Origin: Mesorhizobium sp. | Lineage (GTDB): Bacteria > Pseudomonadota > Alphaproteobacteria > Rhizobiales > Rhizobiaceae | Assembly (NCBI GenBank): GCA_004020645.1 | Contig: SAQL01000022.1 | Location: 1 to 64,000, forward strand | Reading direction: 5' to 3' | DNA length: 64,000 nt | Shown: positions 53,885 through 61,423 of the stretch, in pieces | Layout: each line of letters opens with the position of its first letter | How positions within the stretch are numbered: position 1 is the stretch's first letter | Made by a program: the position numbers and the translations under genes | The notes under the pieces: model-generated | What the model saw: the letters and a program-made list of their open reading frames with translations, nothing else | What the model was told of the DNA's origin: nothing | Databases searched by the model: none

Positions 53885-53943
53885 TTTTTCTGTAGTCGCG
53901 ATGCGGCGACAACCGAAAAAATGGAGACAAATGGAGGCAAATC

Positions 53944-54276
53944 ATGCTTACGAAGATTCTCGCGGCGTCCGTACTCGCCGCTGGCCTGGCCACGTCTGCG
54001 ATGGCCCAGATTGCCAGCGACCCCGACGCTGAGATGGGTACCGGCAGCGACAGAAGCGTCGTAATCGACCCGGCCCCGATCGATCCGAACCTGGCCGATG
54101 AGCCGGATGCTGTCGATCGCTTGATTACCGGTAGCATCATTGCGGGCCCCGACGGCACGAATTCCAATGCCGATCGGAACTGCCCTATAGGCCCGCAGGG
54201 CGCGATGCCTGATGCCACGCACAGGGCTCCCGGCACGGTTTCACCGACTGTCAACGACAGGCACTGCGGCATGTAG
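53944..54276 (+). CDS. Small exported hypothetical protein
   Basis: 110 residues from MLTKILAASVLAAGLATSAM with a clear Sec signal peptide ending at MAQ. The mature protein (~88 aa) is acidic, rich in Asp, Pro and Ser, with two Cys (NCPIGP and RHCGM near the end) that could form a disulfide. GGAGG precedes ATG 53944 by about six bases, and a strong terminator follows the stop. No family recognised. An EcfG-like promoter upstream suggests stress induction. Confidence 0.7.
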   Translation: MLTKILAASVLAAGLATSAMAQIASDPDAEMGTGSDRSVVIDPAPIDPNLADEPDAVDRLITGSIIAGPDGTNSNADRNCPIGPQGAMPDATHRAPGTVSPTVNDRHCGM

Positions 54277-54298
54277 CCGAGATCGATTTCGGGAGTAG

Positions 54299-54346
54299 CG
54301 CTTTCGGCCGCGGGACAGAGCTTTGTCCCGCGGCCGAAGCGTTATT
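54299..54346 (+). terminator. Rho-independent terminator
   Basis: A long GC-rich stem: CGCTTTCGGCCGCGGGACA (54299-54317) pairs with TGTCCCGCGGCCGAAGCG (54324-54341), one bulged T, six-base loop, followed by TTATT. It ends the small exported-protein gene and just precedes the stop of the convergent DUF2934 gene. Confidence 0.8.
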
Positions 54347-54349
54347 GAT

Positions 54350-54613
54350 CTAGCTCACTGAACCTTTGCGCGGCCGGGCAGTCTTTGGCATGGTGTCCTT
54401 TGGCATGGTATCCTTGGACTTGGCCTTGGCGGCCGCCGGCTCCTTCGGTCGAGCCGTCTTGGCTTTCGGCCTGCTCTCCTCACGGTCGACCTCGGCAGTG
54501 GCCTGGTCCCAGTGCTGCTGATGCGCACCCTCGGGCCGGCCGGCCTGTTCCCAGATCGCGTGAGCCCGCTGGCGAATGCGTTCCTGCCTGTTATCAGTCA
54601 CTGTTGCCTCCAT
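54350..54613 (-). CDS. DUF2934-domain protein
   Basis: 87 residues. Residues ~8-45 match the DUF2934 pattern (ERIRQRAHAIWEQAGRPEG, then HWDQATAEVD). The rest is a Lys/Pro/Ala-rich tail with a tandem KDTMPKDTMPK. DUF2934 proteins are common in rhizobia and of unknown function, often among stress genes. Confidence 0.8.
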   Translation of the reverse strand: MEATVTDNRQERIRQRAHAIWEQAGRPEGAHQQHWDQATAEVDREESRPKAKTARPKEPAAAKAKSKDTMPKDTMPKTARPRKGSVS

Positions 54614-54703
54614 CGGTTCGGTGCAGCCTTGGGCAACAGCTGTCTTAGCCCAAGTTCGGATCTACGTCATGCGTTCGGATCAACATCTTGGGCGGCCTCA
54701 GCC

Positions 54704-54904
54704 CTAGTCTGACAGAACCGCGACACCGAGGAGTGCCGCCTTCTTGGTGATCAGCCCCGCCAGATCGGCGTCCGAGCGCTCCGTTCCAGTTTGCTCACGC
54801 ACGGCTGCAATCAACTCCTTCATCGACAACAGGGCAGTGCCCCGTTCAGCAAGCAGCTTGTCAACAGATGCGGCCACATTGCGTGACTCGACATGCGGCA
54901 ACAT
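54704..54904 (-). CDS. 66-aa hypothetical protein
   Basis: From MLPHVESRNVAASVDKLLAE; ATG 54904 is chosen because AAGGAG lies eight bases upstream, whereas the longer frame from 54937 has none. A soluble helical protein (LSMKELIAAVREQTGTERSD). Family unknown. It is in the run of small stress-type genes. Confidence 0.55.
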   Translation of the reverse strand: MLPHVESRNVAASVDKLLAERGTALLSMKELIAAVREQTGTERSDADLAGLITKKAALLGVAVLSD

Positions 54905-54960
54905 GGAAATAGCTCCTTCCCGCGACAAGACGATCAACAGCCGGCTGCCTGCCGGCGAGC

Positions 54961-54996
54961 CGCCGCTCTCTCGCGTCTTCCCGAGAGAGCGGCGGG
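54961..54996 (-). terminator. 14-bp perfect stem-loop after the DUF1236 gene
   Basis: CCGCCGCTCTCTCG (54961-54974) and CGAGAGAGCGGCGG (54983-54996) are perfectly complementary around an eight-base loop. It starts seven bases beyond the DUF1236 stop on the minus strand. There is no T-run, so it may act as a factor-assisted terminator or RNA-stabilising hairpin. Confidence 0.6.
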
Positions 54997-55002
54997 TGAA
55001 GG

Positions 55003-55308
55003 TCAGTCGATGACCTGCACGATCCTGCGGGTGCCGGGATCGACCAGCACGGTGCGATCGTCGACGACCACGTATCTGTATTCGACGTCGGGAACGTCGA
55101 TCGGGTGAAGTTCAACCGTTTCGGGCACGGTGGAACCGATGTTGAGCTCCACTCCCAGAAGGCTGATCGACGCCAGCGGGTGCCTGTCCACATATTCGCG
55201 GATGACTGTCTGCTGCTCGGGCGTGACAATCACCTGGTCTGCGGTGGCCACGCCGACACCAGTGAGCAGAACCAACCCGGCGGCGGCAGGAACAAGGTGG
55301 ATCTTCAT
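55003..55308 (-). CDS. DUF1236-domain exported protein
   Basis: 101 residues from MKIHLVPAAAGLVLLTGVGV, signal peptide ending near ATA-DQ. The DUF1236 pattern is visible: VIVTPEQQTVIREYVDRHPL, VGSTVPETVELHP-like IGSTVPETVELHPIDVP, and YRYVVVDDRTVLVDPGTRRI. DUF1236 proteins are small periplasmic rhizobial proteins often under general stress control. A perfect EcfG promoter lies 86 bases upstream. Confidence 0.85.
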   Translation of the reverse strand: MKIHLVPAAAGLVLLTGVGVATADQVIVTPEQQTVIREYVDRHPLASISLLGVELNIGSTVPETVELHPIDVPDVEYRYVVVDDRTVLVDPGTRRIVQVID

Positions 55309-55393
55309 CGTCTTCTCCTGTTCTTGTTGGCGGACTTCGCCTTCCACGGGTGGCAACATTGGATCACAATCGGGACGGCGGGCCCTCTTTGGA

Positions 55394-55418
55394 AACGCTC
55401 ACGCAACCTTCTTGTTCC
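55394..55418 (-). promoter_or_regulatory. EcfG (general stress response) promoter
   Basis: On the minus strand GGAAC (55418-55414), a 16-base spacer, and CGTT (55397-55394) match the alphaproteobacterial EcfG consensus exactly. It points at the DUF1236 gene, whose ATG is 86 bases downstream. Confidence 0.7.
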
Positions 55419-55572
55419 GTGAGCGGCGGCTGATTGGCGCCGCAGCGGCGCCGCCCGGATGCGTTGCCGCGACCGACCGCAGTGGCCCGCGTTCCTGTTG
55501 CAGGCACGCGGGCCGATCGGTTTGCCCGATCAGCAGCGATACCGGAGGGGGGTGATATCGACTGCTTCGAAA

Positions 55573-55599
55573 GGAACATTTAGCGAGAGCTAATGTTCC
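55573..55599 (-). terminator. Hairpin with GAGA tetraloop downstream of an exported-protein gene
   Basis: GGAACATTTAGC (55573-55584) pairs with GCTAATGTTCC (55589-55599), one bulged T, closing on a GAGA loop of GNRA type. On the minus strand it is followed by TTTCGAAG, about 90 bases beyond the stop at 55686, so a weak terminator is plausible. By chance or design each arm also gives GGAAC-N16-TGTT, close to an EcfG promoter in both directions. Confidence 0.4.
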
Positions 55600-55685
55600 G
55601 CCTCCCAGCAAAAAAGCCTGCCGGCGTCGGGGCACGCGTCAGGTGCCCCGTCAGGCGCCAAGACGGCAAAGGCTCCAACCTATTG

Positions 55686-56006
55686 TTACGGCGGCTGCGC
55701 CGGCACCTCGCCGGGCTTCAGCACCGGTGTCCTGCCTTCGTCCGGCGGCGGTGCGGCCATGCCCTGGTCGCCGGTCGGCGGCGGCAGCAGCACGCCGTTG
55801 CAGGGATCAAGCATTTCAGTCAGGCTGTCGCCGGCACCGTTGTTGGCGGGCGGCTCCTGCTGCTGGCCGTTCTGCGGCTGGGCCTGGCAGGGGCCGGCAG
55901 GCGCCTGGTCCTGTGTCTGGTCATCCGCCTGGGCGGCAGCCGGCGTCGGCAGTGCGCCCAGCACGCCCATGATCAACGCGCTCGGCAGAAATGCGAAAGG
56001 TTTCAT
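55686..56006 (-). CDS. Small exported Pro/Gln-rich protein
   Basis: 106 residues from MKPFAFLPSALIMGVLGALP; signal peptide ending at PAAAQA. The mature protein is Gln/Pro/Asp-rich and disordered-looking, with two Cys (GPCQAQPQ and DPCNGVLLPPP). AAAGGAG precedes ATG 56006 at good spacing. No family recognised. Confidence 0.65.
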   Translation of the reverse strand: MKPFAFLPSALIMGVLGALPTPAAAQADDQTQDQAPAGPCQAQPQNGQQQEPPANNGAGDSLTEMLDPCNGVLLPPPTGDQGMAAPPPDEGRTPVLKPGEVPAQPP

Positions 56007-56235
56007 GTCGAACTCCTTTCCCGCGAAGGATCACCTCCTTGCCAAAGCAGGTGGGCGGCGATTGGTTCCCGCATGCTGCGACGCGCCCGCCTCCATGCTG
56101 GTTTCAATCGACCGGCACGACAGTTTTGAGCGGCAATGGCGACGAGCTCCGTGGAAGGCGAAAAACCGCCCCGTTTCCGGGGCGGGCGCAGCATGTTGAT
56201 GAATCGTTAATCAGCAATTGCTACTATATTGGACC

Positions 56236-56382
56236 ATGACCAAGAACCTCGGAAACGCCGAAAGGAATGCGCCGAAGCAACCGGCAAGGCGTTCCGTCTT
56301 CAGCCAGTTGGCGCCGGCCCTGTTTCCCCTGGTGGTCGTCGCGCTTGGCTATCTGGTCGGCTGGCAATTCTTCGGCTTTTAG
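56236..56382 (+). CDS. 48-aa single-pass membrane protein
   Basis: MTKNLGNAERNAPKQPARRS followed by one hydrophobic helix (residues ~24-45, with LFPLVVVALGYLVGW) and QFFGF at the C-terminus; stop TAG at 56380. The basic N-terminus and uncharged helix fit an inner-membrane protein with the N-terminus inside. No good ribosome-binding site is visible. Its length puts it below usual gene-finding cut-offs. Function unknown. Confidence 0.5.
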   Translation: MTKNLGNAERNAPKQPARRSVFSQLAPALFPLVVVALGYLVGWQFFGF

Positions 56383-56420
56383 AGCGGGACCTCTGGATCA
56401 GGCGATTGGCTGCTTCTAGC

Positions 56421-56760
56421 ACCACGCCTTCGTCGTCCTCGGGCGGAGCAAGGAGCGAAGCGACGCCGCGCAGACCCTGGGATGACGAAGTGGAGAGGTG
56501 TTTCGGCTAACCTTCATAGTTTGCGATTGCACTGAGATTTGCCGCTGAAAGGGACTGCGATAGTCGCTGCCCGACCAGACTGCAACCGCCAATCTCCAAC
56601 GTCTGCGATTAGCCGTAAGCCCCCGCGCCTTCGTCATCCTAGGGCGAAGCAAGGAGCGAAGCGACGCGGCGCAGACCCTAGGATCCATGCCGTTACGCCA
56701 GCCGAAGAATGCAGCGGCTCAGAACGGCGCTTTTGTCCGCAACGGAGCCGGCTAGCCTCC
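56421..56760. repeat. Repeat block A (left of the GIY-YIG gene)
   Basis: About 340 bp built as core unit (56421-56490) - spacer - core unit plus extension (56626-56760). The core reads around TCATCCTAGGGCGAAGCAAG and GCGCAGACCCTAGGAT, with near-palindromic ends. A diverged second copy of the same layout lies at 57055-57424 in the same overall orientation, but its first core is inverted. Block A ends five bases before the GIY-YIG start codon and presumably supplies its upstream signals. Confidence 0.8.
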
Positions 56761-56764
56761 CACC

Positions 56765-57199
56765 ATGACCGGCTATGCCTACATGACTGCGAGCCAGAAG
56801 CGCGGCACGATCTACATCGGCGTCACCAACGATCTCGGCCGCCGCATGCCGGAGCACAAATCCGGCCAGGGCTCGCGCTTCACCAGCCGTTACGGCGTGC
56901 AGCGCCTGGTCTGGTACGAGGAGCATTTCGACATTCGCGACGCCATCCAGCGCGAAAAGTCGCTGAAGCGCTGGCCGCGCCAGTGGAAGATCGAACTGAT
57001 CGAGAAGACCAATCCAGATGGTTCGAGCTTTTTCGCGGAACCGGGTGGTAGCATTCAGTTCTGGGCCGTAGCATTCTTCGGCTGGCGTAACGGCATGGAT
57101 CCTAGGGTCTGCGCCGCGTCGCTTCGCTCCTTGCTTCGCCCTAGGATGACGAAGTGGAGGGGTGTCTCAGCTAATCCTATAGGCTGCAATTGCCACTGA
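56765..57199 (+). CDS. GIY-YIG nuclease with repeat-derived C-terminus
   Basis: 144 residues. The first ~85 are a complete YhbQ-like GIY-YIG domain: AYMTASQKRGTIYIGVTNDL, GRRMPEHKSGQG, FTSRYGVQRLVWYEEH and AIQREKSLKRWPRQWKIELI. The catalytic Tyr, Arg and Glu positions are kept. From about residue 97 the frame runs into repeat block B and is translated repeat (FFGWRNGMDPRVCAASLRSL), not a normal domain. So the gene lies between two copies of a repeat, one upstream and one forming its 3' end. Function of such small chromosomal GIY-YIG proteins is unknown; DNA repair, recombination or repeat mobilisation are possible. Confidence 0.85.
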   Translation: MTGYAYMTASQKRGTIYIGVTNDLGRRMPEHKSGQGSRFTSRYGVQRLVWYEEHFDIRDAIQREKSLKRWPRQWKIELIEKTNPDGSSFFAEPGGSIQFWAVAFFGWRNGMDPRVCAASLRSLLRPRMTKWRGVSANPIGCNCH

Positions 57200-57424
57200 G
57201 ATTCGCCGCCGAAAGGGACTGTGGACCTTCGCAGCCGGCTGGTCGGCAGCCAAATCGCCATCGCTGGCGATTAGCCAAATCCCACCACGCCTTCGTCATC
57301 CTAGGGCAAGCAAGGAGCGGAGCGACGCGGCGCAGACCCTAGGATCCATGCCGTTACCTCAGCCGAAGAATGCAGCGGCTCAGAACGGCGCTTGTATCCG
57401 CAACGGAGCCAGCTAGCCTTTCCA
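57055..57424. repeat. Repeat block B (right of the GIY-YIG gene)
   Basis: A roughly 370-bp copy of block A: the first core (about 57068-57152) reads in inverted orientation relative to block A's first core, followed by the homologous spacer (GACGAAGTGGAGGGGTGTC and onward, including TGAGATTCGCCGCCGAAAGG), then the second core and extension (57281-57420) in the same orientation as in A. The second extension keeps GCCGAAGAATGCAGCGGCTC and GCAACGGAGCC. The last coding third of the GIY-YIG gene lies in this block. Between 57425 and 57534 nothing further is recognised. Confidence 0.8.
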
Positions 57425-57534
57425 ACGCCGCTGTGGGCGGTTATGAATTCGCCCGACGAGCGGGCGCGTGTTGATCGTGCAAGGCCTTTGGCGACAGCTG
57501 CATAGACTCTGCGGCGAGCGACCGCCGCATTCCT

Positions 57535-58914
57535 CTAATGCAGCGCCTTCACCAATTCTGCCAACATGATCTGCGGCCGGTAGCCGAGTTTGGCCGGCGT
57601 CAGGCCGAGCCGCACCACCAACAGTTGCTCCGAGGGGATGATGGCGACCGTCTGCCCGTCATGGCCTTCCATCCAGTAGGTATCCCGAGGCAGGCCCGCA
57701 GCGACGCCGGCGCCGGGGCTCTCCTCGTCGCCCGGCCCCTCGATCCACACCTGGCCCCTGCCGTAGACTTTCGAGGCGGGTGCGGCTTCCCGCATCCAGG
57801 CGACGAAGCCGGCAGGCAGTATCTCCTTGCCGTTCCAGACGCCGTCCTGCAGCAGGAATTGGCCGAAGCGCGCCCAGTCGCGCGCGGTGGCGTAGAGATA
57901 GGACGAGCCGACGAAGGTGCCGTGCTCGTCGGCCTCCAGCACCGCGCTCTGCATGCCGAGCGGGTCGAACAGTGCGACCCGTGGCCACGCCAGCGCCTCG
58001 TCCTTATCGCCGATCGCATCCTGCCAGAGCCGCGACAGCATCACTGCCGTGCCGCTCGAATAGGAAAACACCTTGCCTACCTCGCCAGTCAACGACTTGG
58101 ATCCGGCAAAGCCCGCCATATCAGGCTCGAGGTAGAGCATCCGCGTCACGTCGGTGACGTCGCCATAATCCTCGTTGAACTCCAGCCCGCTCGACATCGC
58201 CATCATATCGGCGAGACTGATGGCGGCGCGGCCGTCCGCTTTCCAGGGTCCGAACAGGCCCTGGTTCGTCATCGCCACCTTGCCGTCCTTCACCACCGTG
58301 CCGATGATCGCGACATTTACCGTCTTGGTCATCGACCAGCCAAGCAGCGGCGTCTTTTCGGTAAAGCCTTTGGCATAACCCTCGGCGACAATGCGGCCGT
58401 TCTTTACCACTACCACCGCCCGCATACCGGCGCCGGTCATTGCAGGATCGTCGAGGATTTTCGCGATTTCGGGGTTCTGCGAGGCATCGATCTTGTCGCC
58501 GTCCGGCCAGAGTGCATCGAGCGGCGGCGCCGGTGTCAGCGCCGGCCCGGCGACTGCTTTGGCCGTGGCGATGTCGCCAGCCGGAACCGAAGCACAGCCG
58601 AGCCCGTCGCGAACGACCGCGACGCTCTTGCCGAACACGCCGAACAGCCCCGCCCAAACCGTGCCCTGCTCCTTGTCGACGGAGACCCTCATCAGCCTTA
58701 GCAGCGGATGGCCCGGCGCCTGCACGTCGACGGCGAGCACCTGGTCTGCATCGCGTCCGGCGATAAAGACATTCGAGCAGACGATCTTGGCCGTATAACC
58801 CGAGCCGACGCGGATCAGTTCCGGTGGCGCGATGTAAAGCCAGGCGGCGAGTGCTGCGACCGCCAGCACGGCCAGCCCGAGCAGCCATTTCACCAGTCTC
58901 AGAACAATCCGCAT
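57535..58914 (-). CDS. Beta-lactamase-family (class C-like) serine hydrolase
   Basis: 459 residues from MRIVLRLVKWLLGLAVLAVA, a membrane anchor or uncleaved signal (~7-28), then an N-terminal extension and a serine beta-lactamase fold. The active-site SxxK is in GWSMTKTVNVAIIG, the Tyr motif in VFSYSSGTAVML, and the third motif reads EGHDGQ in place of KTG/HxG. Such proteins hydrolyse esters or D-peptides or have other esterase roles; true beta-lactamase activity is unlikely. ATG 58914 is used; the longer frame to 58974 lacks support. Confidence 0.85.
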   Translation of the reverse strand: MRIVLRLVKWLLGLAVLAVAALAAWLYIAPPELIRVGSGYTAKIVCSNVFIAGRDADQVLAVDVQAPGHPLLRLMRVSVDKEQGTVWAGLFGVFGKSVAVVRDGLGCASVPAGDIATAKAVAGPALTPAPPLDALWPDGDKIDASQNPEIAKILDDPAMTGAGMRAVVVVKNGRIVAEGYAKGFTEKTPLLGWSMTKTVNVAIIGTVVKDGKVAMTNQGLFGPWKADGRAAISLADMMAMSSGLEFNEDYGDVTDVTRMLYLEPDMAGFAGSKSLTGEVGKVFSYSSGTAVMLSRLWQDAIGDKDEALAWPRVALFDPLGMQSAVLEADEHGTFVGSSYLYATARDWARFGQFLLQDGVWNGKEILPAGFVAWMREAAPASKVYGRGQVWIEGPGDEESPGAGVAAGLPRDTYWMEGHDGQTVAIIPSEQLLVVRLGLTPAKLGYRPQIMLAELVKALH

Positions 58915-59032
58915 TTTTCCGACTCTCCCCGGACGCTCATCTATGCCATCGATTTGCCGCCATTGCTTCGGCAAAATCGTGGTTTCTGTCGAGCGCCGTC
59001 AACGGAATATCAACCATGATCGGCGATCACTG

Positions 59033-59105
59033 ATGCATGTCGCCCAAAAGCATGCCCCCGGGCCCGAACCGGGGGTGCGCAGCGGTTTGGGATTACGACA
59101 TGCAT
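59033..59105. repeat. Dispersed rhizobial repeat, copy 1
   Basis: Begins ATGCATGTCGCCCAAAAGC and ends GTGCGCAGCGGTTTGGGAT followed by TACGACATGCAT, so the outer ends are inverted repeats (ATGCATGTCG / CGACATGCAT). A second copy occurs at 63787-63871. This element type is widely dispersed between rhizobial genes. Confidence 0.8.
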
Positions 59106-59245
59106 AACAAAGATTAAGGCGCGCCGAAGCGGCGCACTTTAAAAGATAGAGCGGTCCTGTGGGGCGATCGCTTGGGGGTACGGTCGAGGGACCACCTACA
59201 GCAACAACCCATCAGCGGCCGGCTGAAACCGGTTCAGGAGTAGCG

Positions 59246-60037
59246 ATGCGCCGTTTCGCGGCTTTCATCATGCTGACGCTGCTGGGCGCCTGCTCGACCG
59301 TCGACGATCTTGCGCCTCCCTCATCGAGCGCCCCGACTGTTGCGGTGCGCGCACCCCGTTTTGACGACTCCGACCCGCATGAGTGGGACAGCGGCGCGCC
59401 GTGGAGCTATGCCGTTCATGGCACCGACGTCTCCAAATACCAGACCTCCGTCGATTGGCCGGCGGCCAGGGCCAGCGGCATTTCCTTCGTTTTCATCAAG
59501 GCGACGGAAGGCGGCGATCGCTTCGACGCGTATTTCAACGAGCATTGGAGCCGCACGAAAGCCTCAGGAATCCCACGCGCGGCCTATCATTTCTACTATT
59601 TTTGCACACCGGCCGCCACGCAGGCGCGCTGGTTCATCCAGAACGTGCCCAAAGACCGCTCGGCGATGCCGCCGGTTCTCGACATGGAATGGAACCCGCA
59701 ATCGCCGACCTGCAAGCTGCGCCCCAATGCGGCCACGGTGCGCAGCGAGATGCGCACATTCCTCGAAATCGTCGAAAAACACTATGGCAAGAAGCCGATC
59801 ATCTACACTTCGATCGATTTCTTCGACGACAACGGCCTGTCGGCTTTCCGCGACTACCCCTATTGGCTGCGTTCGGTGGCCGGCCACCCGCGTAAGAAAT
59901 ACGGCAGCCACCCCTTCACCTTCTGGCAGTACACCGGAACCGGTATTGTGCCGGGCATCTCAGGCAAGGCCGATATCAACGTTTTCAATGGCTCGGAAGC
60001 AGCCTGGAACAAGTGGCTGCGGCAGAACACCCGTTGA
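59246..60037 (+). CDS. GH25-family lysozyme, predicted lipoprotein
   Basis: 263 residues from MRRFAAFIMLTLLGACSTVD; a lipobox LLGAC gives a lipidated N-terminal Cys. The glycoside hydrolase 25 barrel is clear: HGTDVSKYQTSVDWPAARAS, FVFIKATEGGDRFDAYF, AAYHFYYF, the catalytic Asp/Glu pair VLDMEWNPQ, IIYTSIDFFDD and FTFWQYTGTGIVPGISG. Cleaves the glycan of peptidoglycan, here from the cell envelope side. CAGGAG at 59235-59240 fixes the start. A lytic transglycosylase gene follows in the same direction 74 bases on. Confidence 0.92.
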   Translation: MRRFAAFIMLTLLGACSTVDDLAPPSSSAPTVAVRAPRFDDSDPHEWDSGAPWSYAVHGTDVSKYQTSVDWPAARASGISFVFIKATEGGDRFDAYFNEHWSRTKASGIPRAAYHFYYFCTPAATQARWFIQNVPKDRSAMPPVLDMEWNPQSPTCKLRPNAATVRSEMRTFLEIVEKHYGKKPIIYTSIDFFDDNGLSAFRDYPYWLRSVAGHPRKKYGSHPFTFWQYTGTGIVPGISGKADINVFNGSEAAWNKWLRQNTR

Positions 60038-60111
60038 CACCGGGCCTGCCGCCTGCTTTTCGACACAGCCAAATGAAGGATGCTTGCAACCGCTGGTGAT
60101 CTTCTTGGGGG

Positions 60112-61296
60112 ATGGCGATGCGATTGCGCTTGGAAATTCTCGCGGCGCTGCTTCTGGCCGCCACGGCGGCGCCGGCGGTGGCACAGCAATGTGGCGGCGA
60201 TTTCGAGGCATGGAAGCAGGGCGTAGCGGCGGAGGCCAGGAACGCCGGCGTCGGCACTGCCGGCCTTGAGGCGCTGGAAAAGGCCACCGCCGACAAAAAG
60301 GTGCTGGCGCGCGACCGCGCCCAGGGCGTCTTTACCCAGACCTTCATCGAGTTCTCGAACCGGATGATCTCGGCCTACCGGCTGAAGCAGGGCGCTGCCA
60401 ATCTGAAAAAATACGCCGACGTCTTTGCCCGCGCCGACCAGGAATTCGGCGTCCAGCCGCCGATCATCGCCGCCTTCTGGGCGCTGGAAACCGATTTCGG
60501 CGCCGTGCAGGGCGATTTCCACACGCTGAACGCACTGGTCACGCTCTCGCATGACTGCCGCCGCCCGCAACTCTTTCGCCCGCAGATCACGCCGCTGCTG
60601 ACCCTCATCGATCGCGGCGTCGTGCCGGCCGATGTCACCGGCGCTTGGGCGGGGGAAATCGGCCAGACGCAGATGCTGCCGTCCGACTATCTCGGCCGCG
60701 GCGTCGACGGCGACGGCGACGGTCTGGTCGACCTGCGCAGCAGCGCGCCGGATGTGATCATGACCACGGCCAACAAGATCATGTCGCGCGGCTGGAAACG
60801 CGACCAGCCCTGGATCGAGGAAGTCCGTGTGCCCGACGACATGCCATGGGACCAGACCGGCCGCACCAACAGGCTGCCGCTGACACAGTGGGCTCAGTGG
60901 GGTGTCACCAACCCGAACGGCACGCCACTTGTCGACAACGGCCTGAAGGCAGGTCTCGCGCTGCCCATGGGCCGCAAGGGGCCGGCCTTCCTCGTCTACG
61001 ACAATTTCGACGTCTACCTCGAATGGAACCAGTCCTTCACCTATGCGCTGACCGCGGCAAATCTCGCCGTGCGGCTGGCGGGTGCGCAGCAATTCGATCC
61101 GCGCAATCCCGAACCCGGCCTCAACGGCGACCAGATGCGGGCATTGCAGACAAAGCTCGAGGCCAAAGGCTATGACGTGGGAACGGTCGACGGCATCCTG
61201 GGCACCAACACCCGCGAGGCGATCCGCAAGGAGCAGATGCGGCTAGGCTTGCCGGTCGACGGCTGGCCGACGCCGGAGCTTTTGGCGAAACTGTGA
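60112..61296 (+). CDS. Lytic murein transglycosylase (MltB/SLT_2 type) with PG-binding domain
   Basis: 394 residues. Signal peptide MAMRLRLEILAALLLAAT ending near AVAQ. The SLT_2 domain (~25-320) contains the catalytic Glu in AFWALETDFGAVQGDFHTLN, then GAWAGEIGQTQMLPSDYL and NKIMSRGWKRDQPW. A C-terminal peptidoglycan-binding_1 domain (~330-394) shows MRALQTKLEAKGYDVG and VDGILGTNTREAIRKEQ. The stop codon TGA lies inside the first unit of a heptad repeat. Start may be ATG 60112 or 60118. Confidence 0.92.
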   Translation: MAMRLRLEILAALLLAATAAPAVAQQCGGDFEAWKQGVAAEARNAGVGTAGLEALEKATADKKVLARDRAQGVFTQTFIEFSNRMISAYRLKQGAANLKKYADVFARADQEFGVQPPIIAAFWALETDFGAVQGDFHTLNALVTLSHDCRRPQLFRPQITPLLTLIDRGVVPADVTGAWAGEIGQTQMLPSDYLGRGVDGDGDGLVDLRSSAPDVIMTTANKIMSRGWKRDQPWIEEVRVPDDMPWDQTGRTNRLPLTQWAQWGVTNPNGTPLVDNGLKAGLALPMGRKGPAFLVYDNFDVYLEWNQSFTYALTAANLAVRLAGAQQFDPRNPEPGLNGDQMRALQTKLEAKGYDVGTVDGILGTNTREAIRKEQMRLGLPVDGWPTPELLAKL

Positions 61297-61423
61297 ATAG
61301 TGAGTAGTGAGTAGTGAGTAGTGAGTGGTGAATGGTGAATGGTGAATGGAATTAGATATATTGACTACTGACTACTGACTACTGACTATCAACTATTCAC
61401 TATTCACTATTCACCATTCAATC
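61293..61423. repeat. Inverted heptad-repeat structure between convergent genes
   Basis: Left arm: eight 7-base units (GTGAATA, GTGAGTA x3, GTGAGTG, GTGAATG x3) at 61293-61348. A 12-base centre (GAATTAGATATA). Right arm: nine units (TTGACTA, CTGACTA x3, TCAACTA, TTCACTA x2, TTCACCA, TTCAATC) at 61361-61423, largely the reverse complement type of the left. The stop codons of the convergent transglycosylase (61294-61296) and decarboxylase (61418-61420) both fall inside the outermost units. Confidence 0.9.

Larger units (their letters stand above)
55309..55685. other. Intergenic region with stress promoter and hairpin
   Basis: No gene is supported here. The region holds the EcfG promoter at 55394-55418 and the GAGA-loop hairpin at 55573-55599. 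Overlapping frames on both strands are Arg/Pro/Ala-rich and look like GC artefacts. Confidence 0.5.

Noticed and set aside
61293..61423. CRISPR array
   Set aside because: Units are 7 bases, adjacent and without unique spacers.
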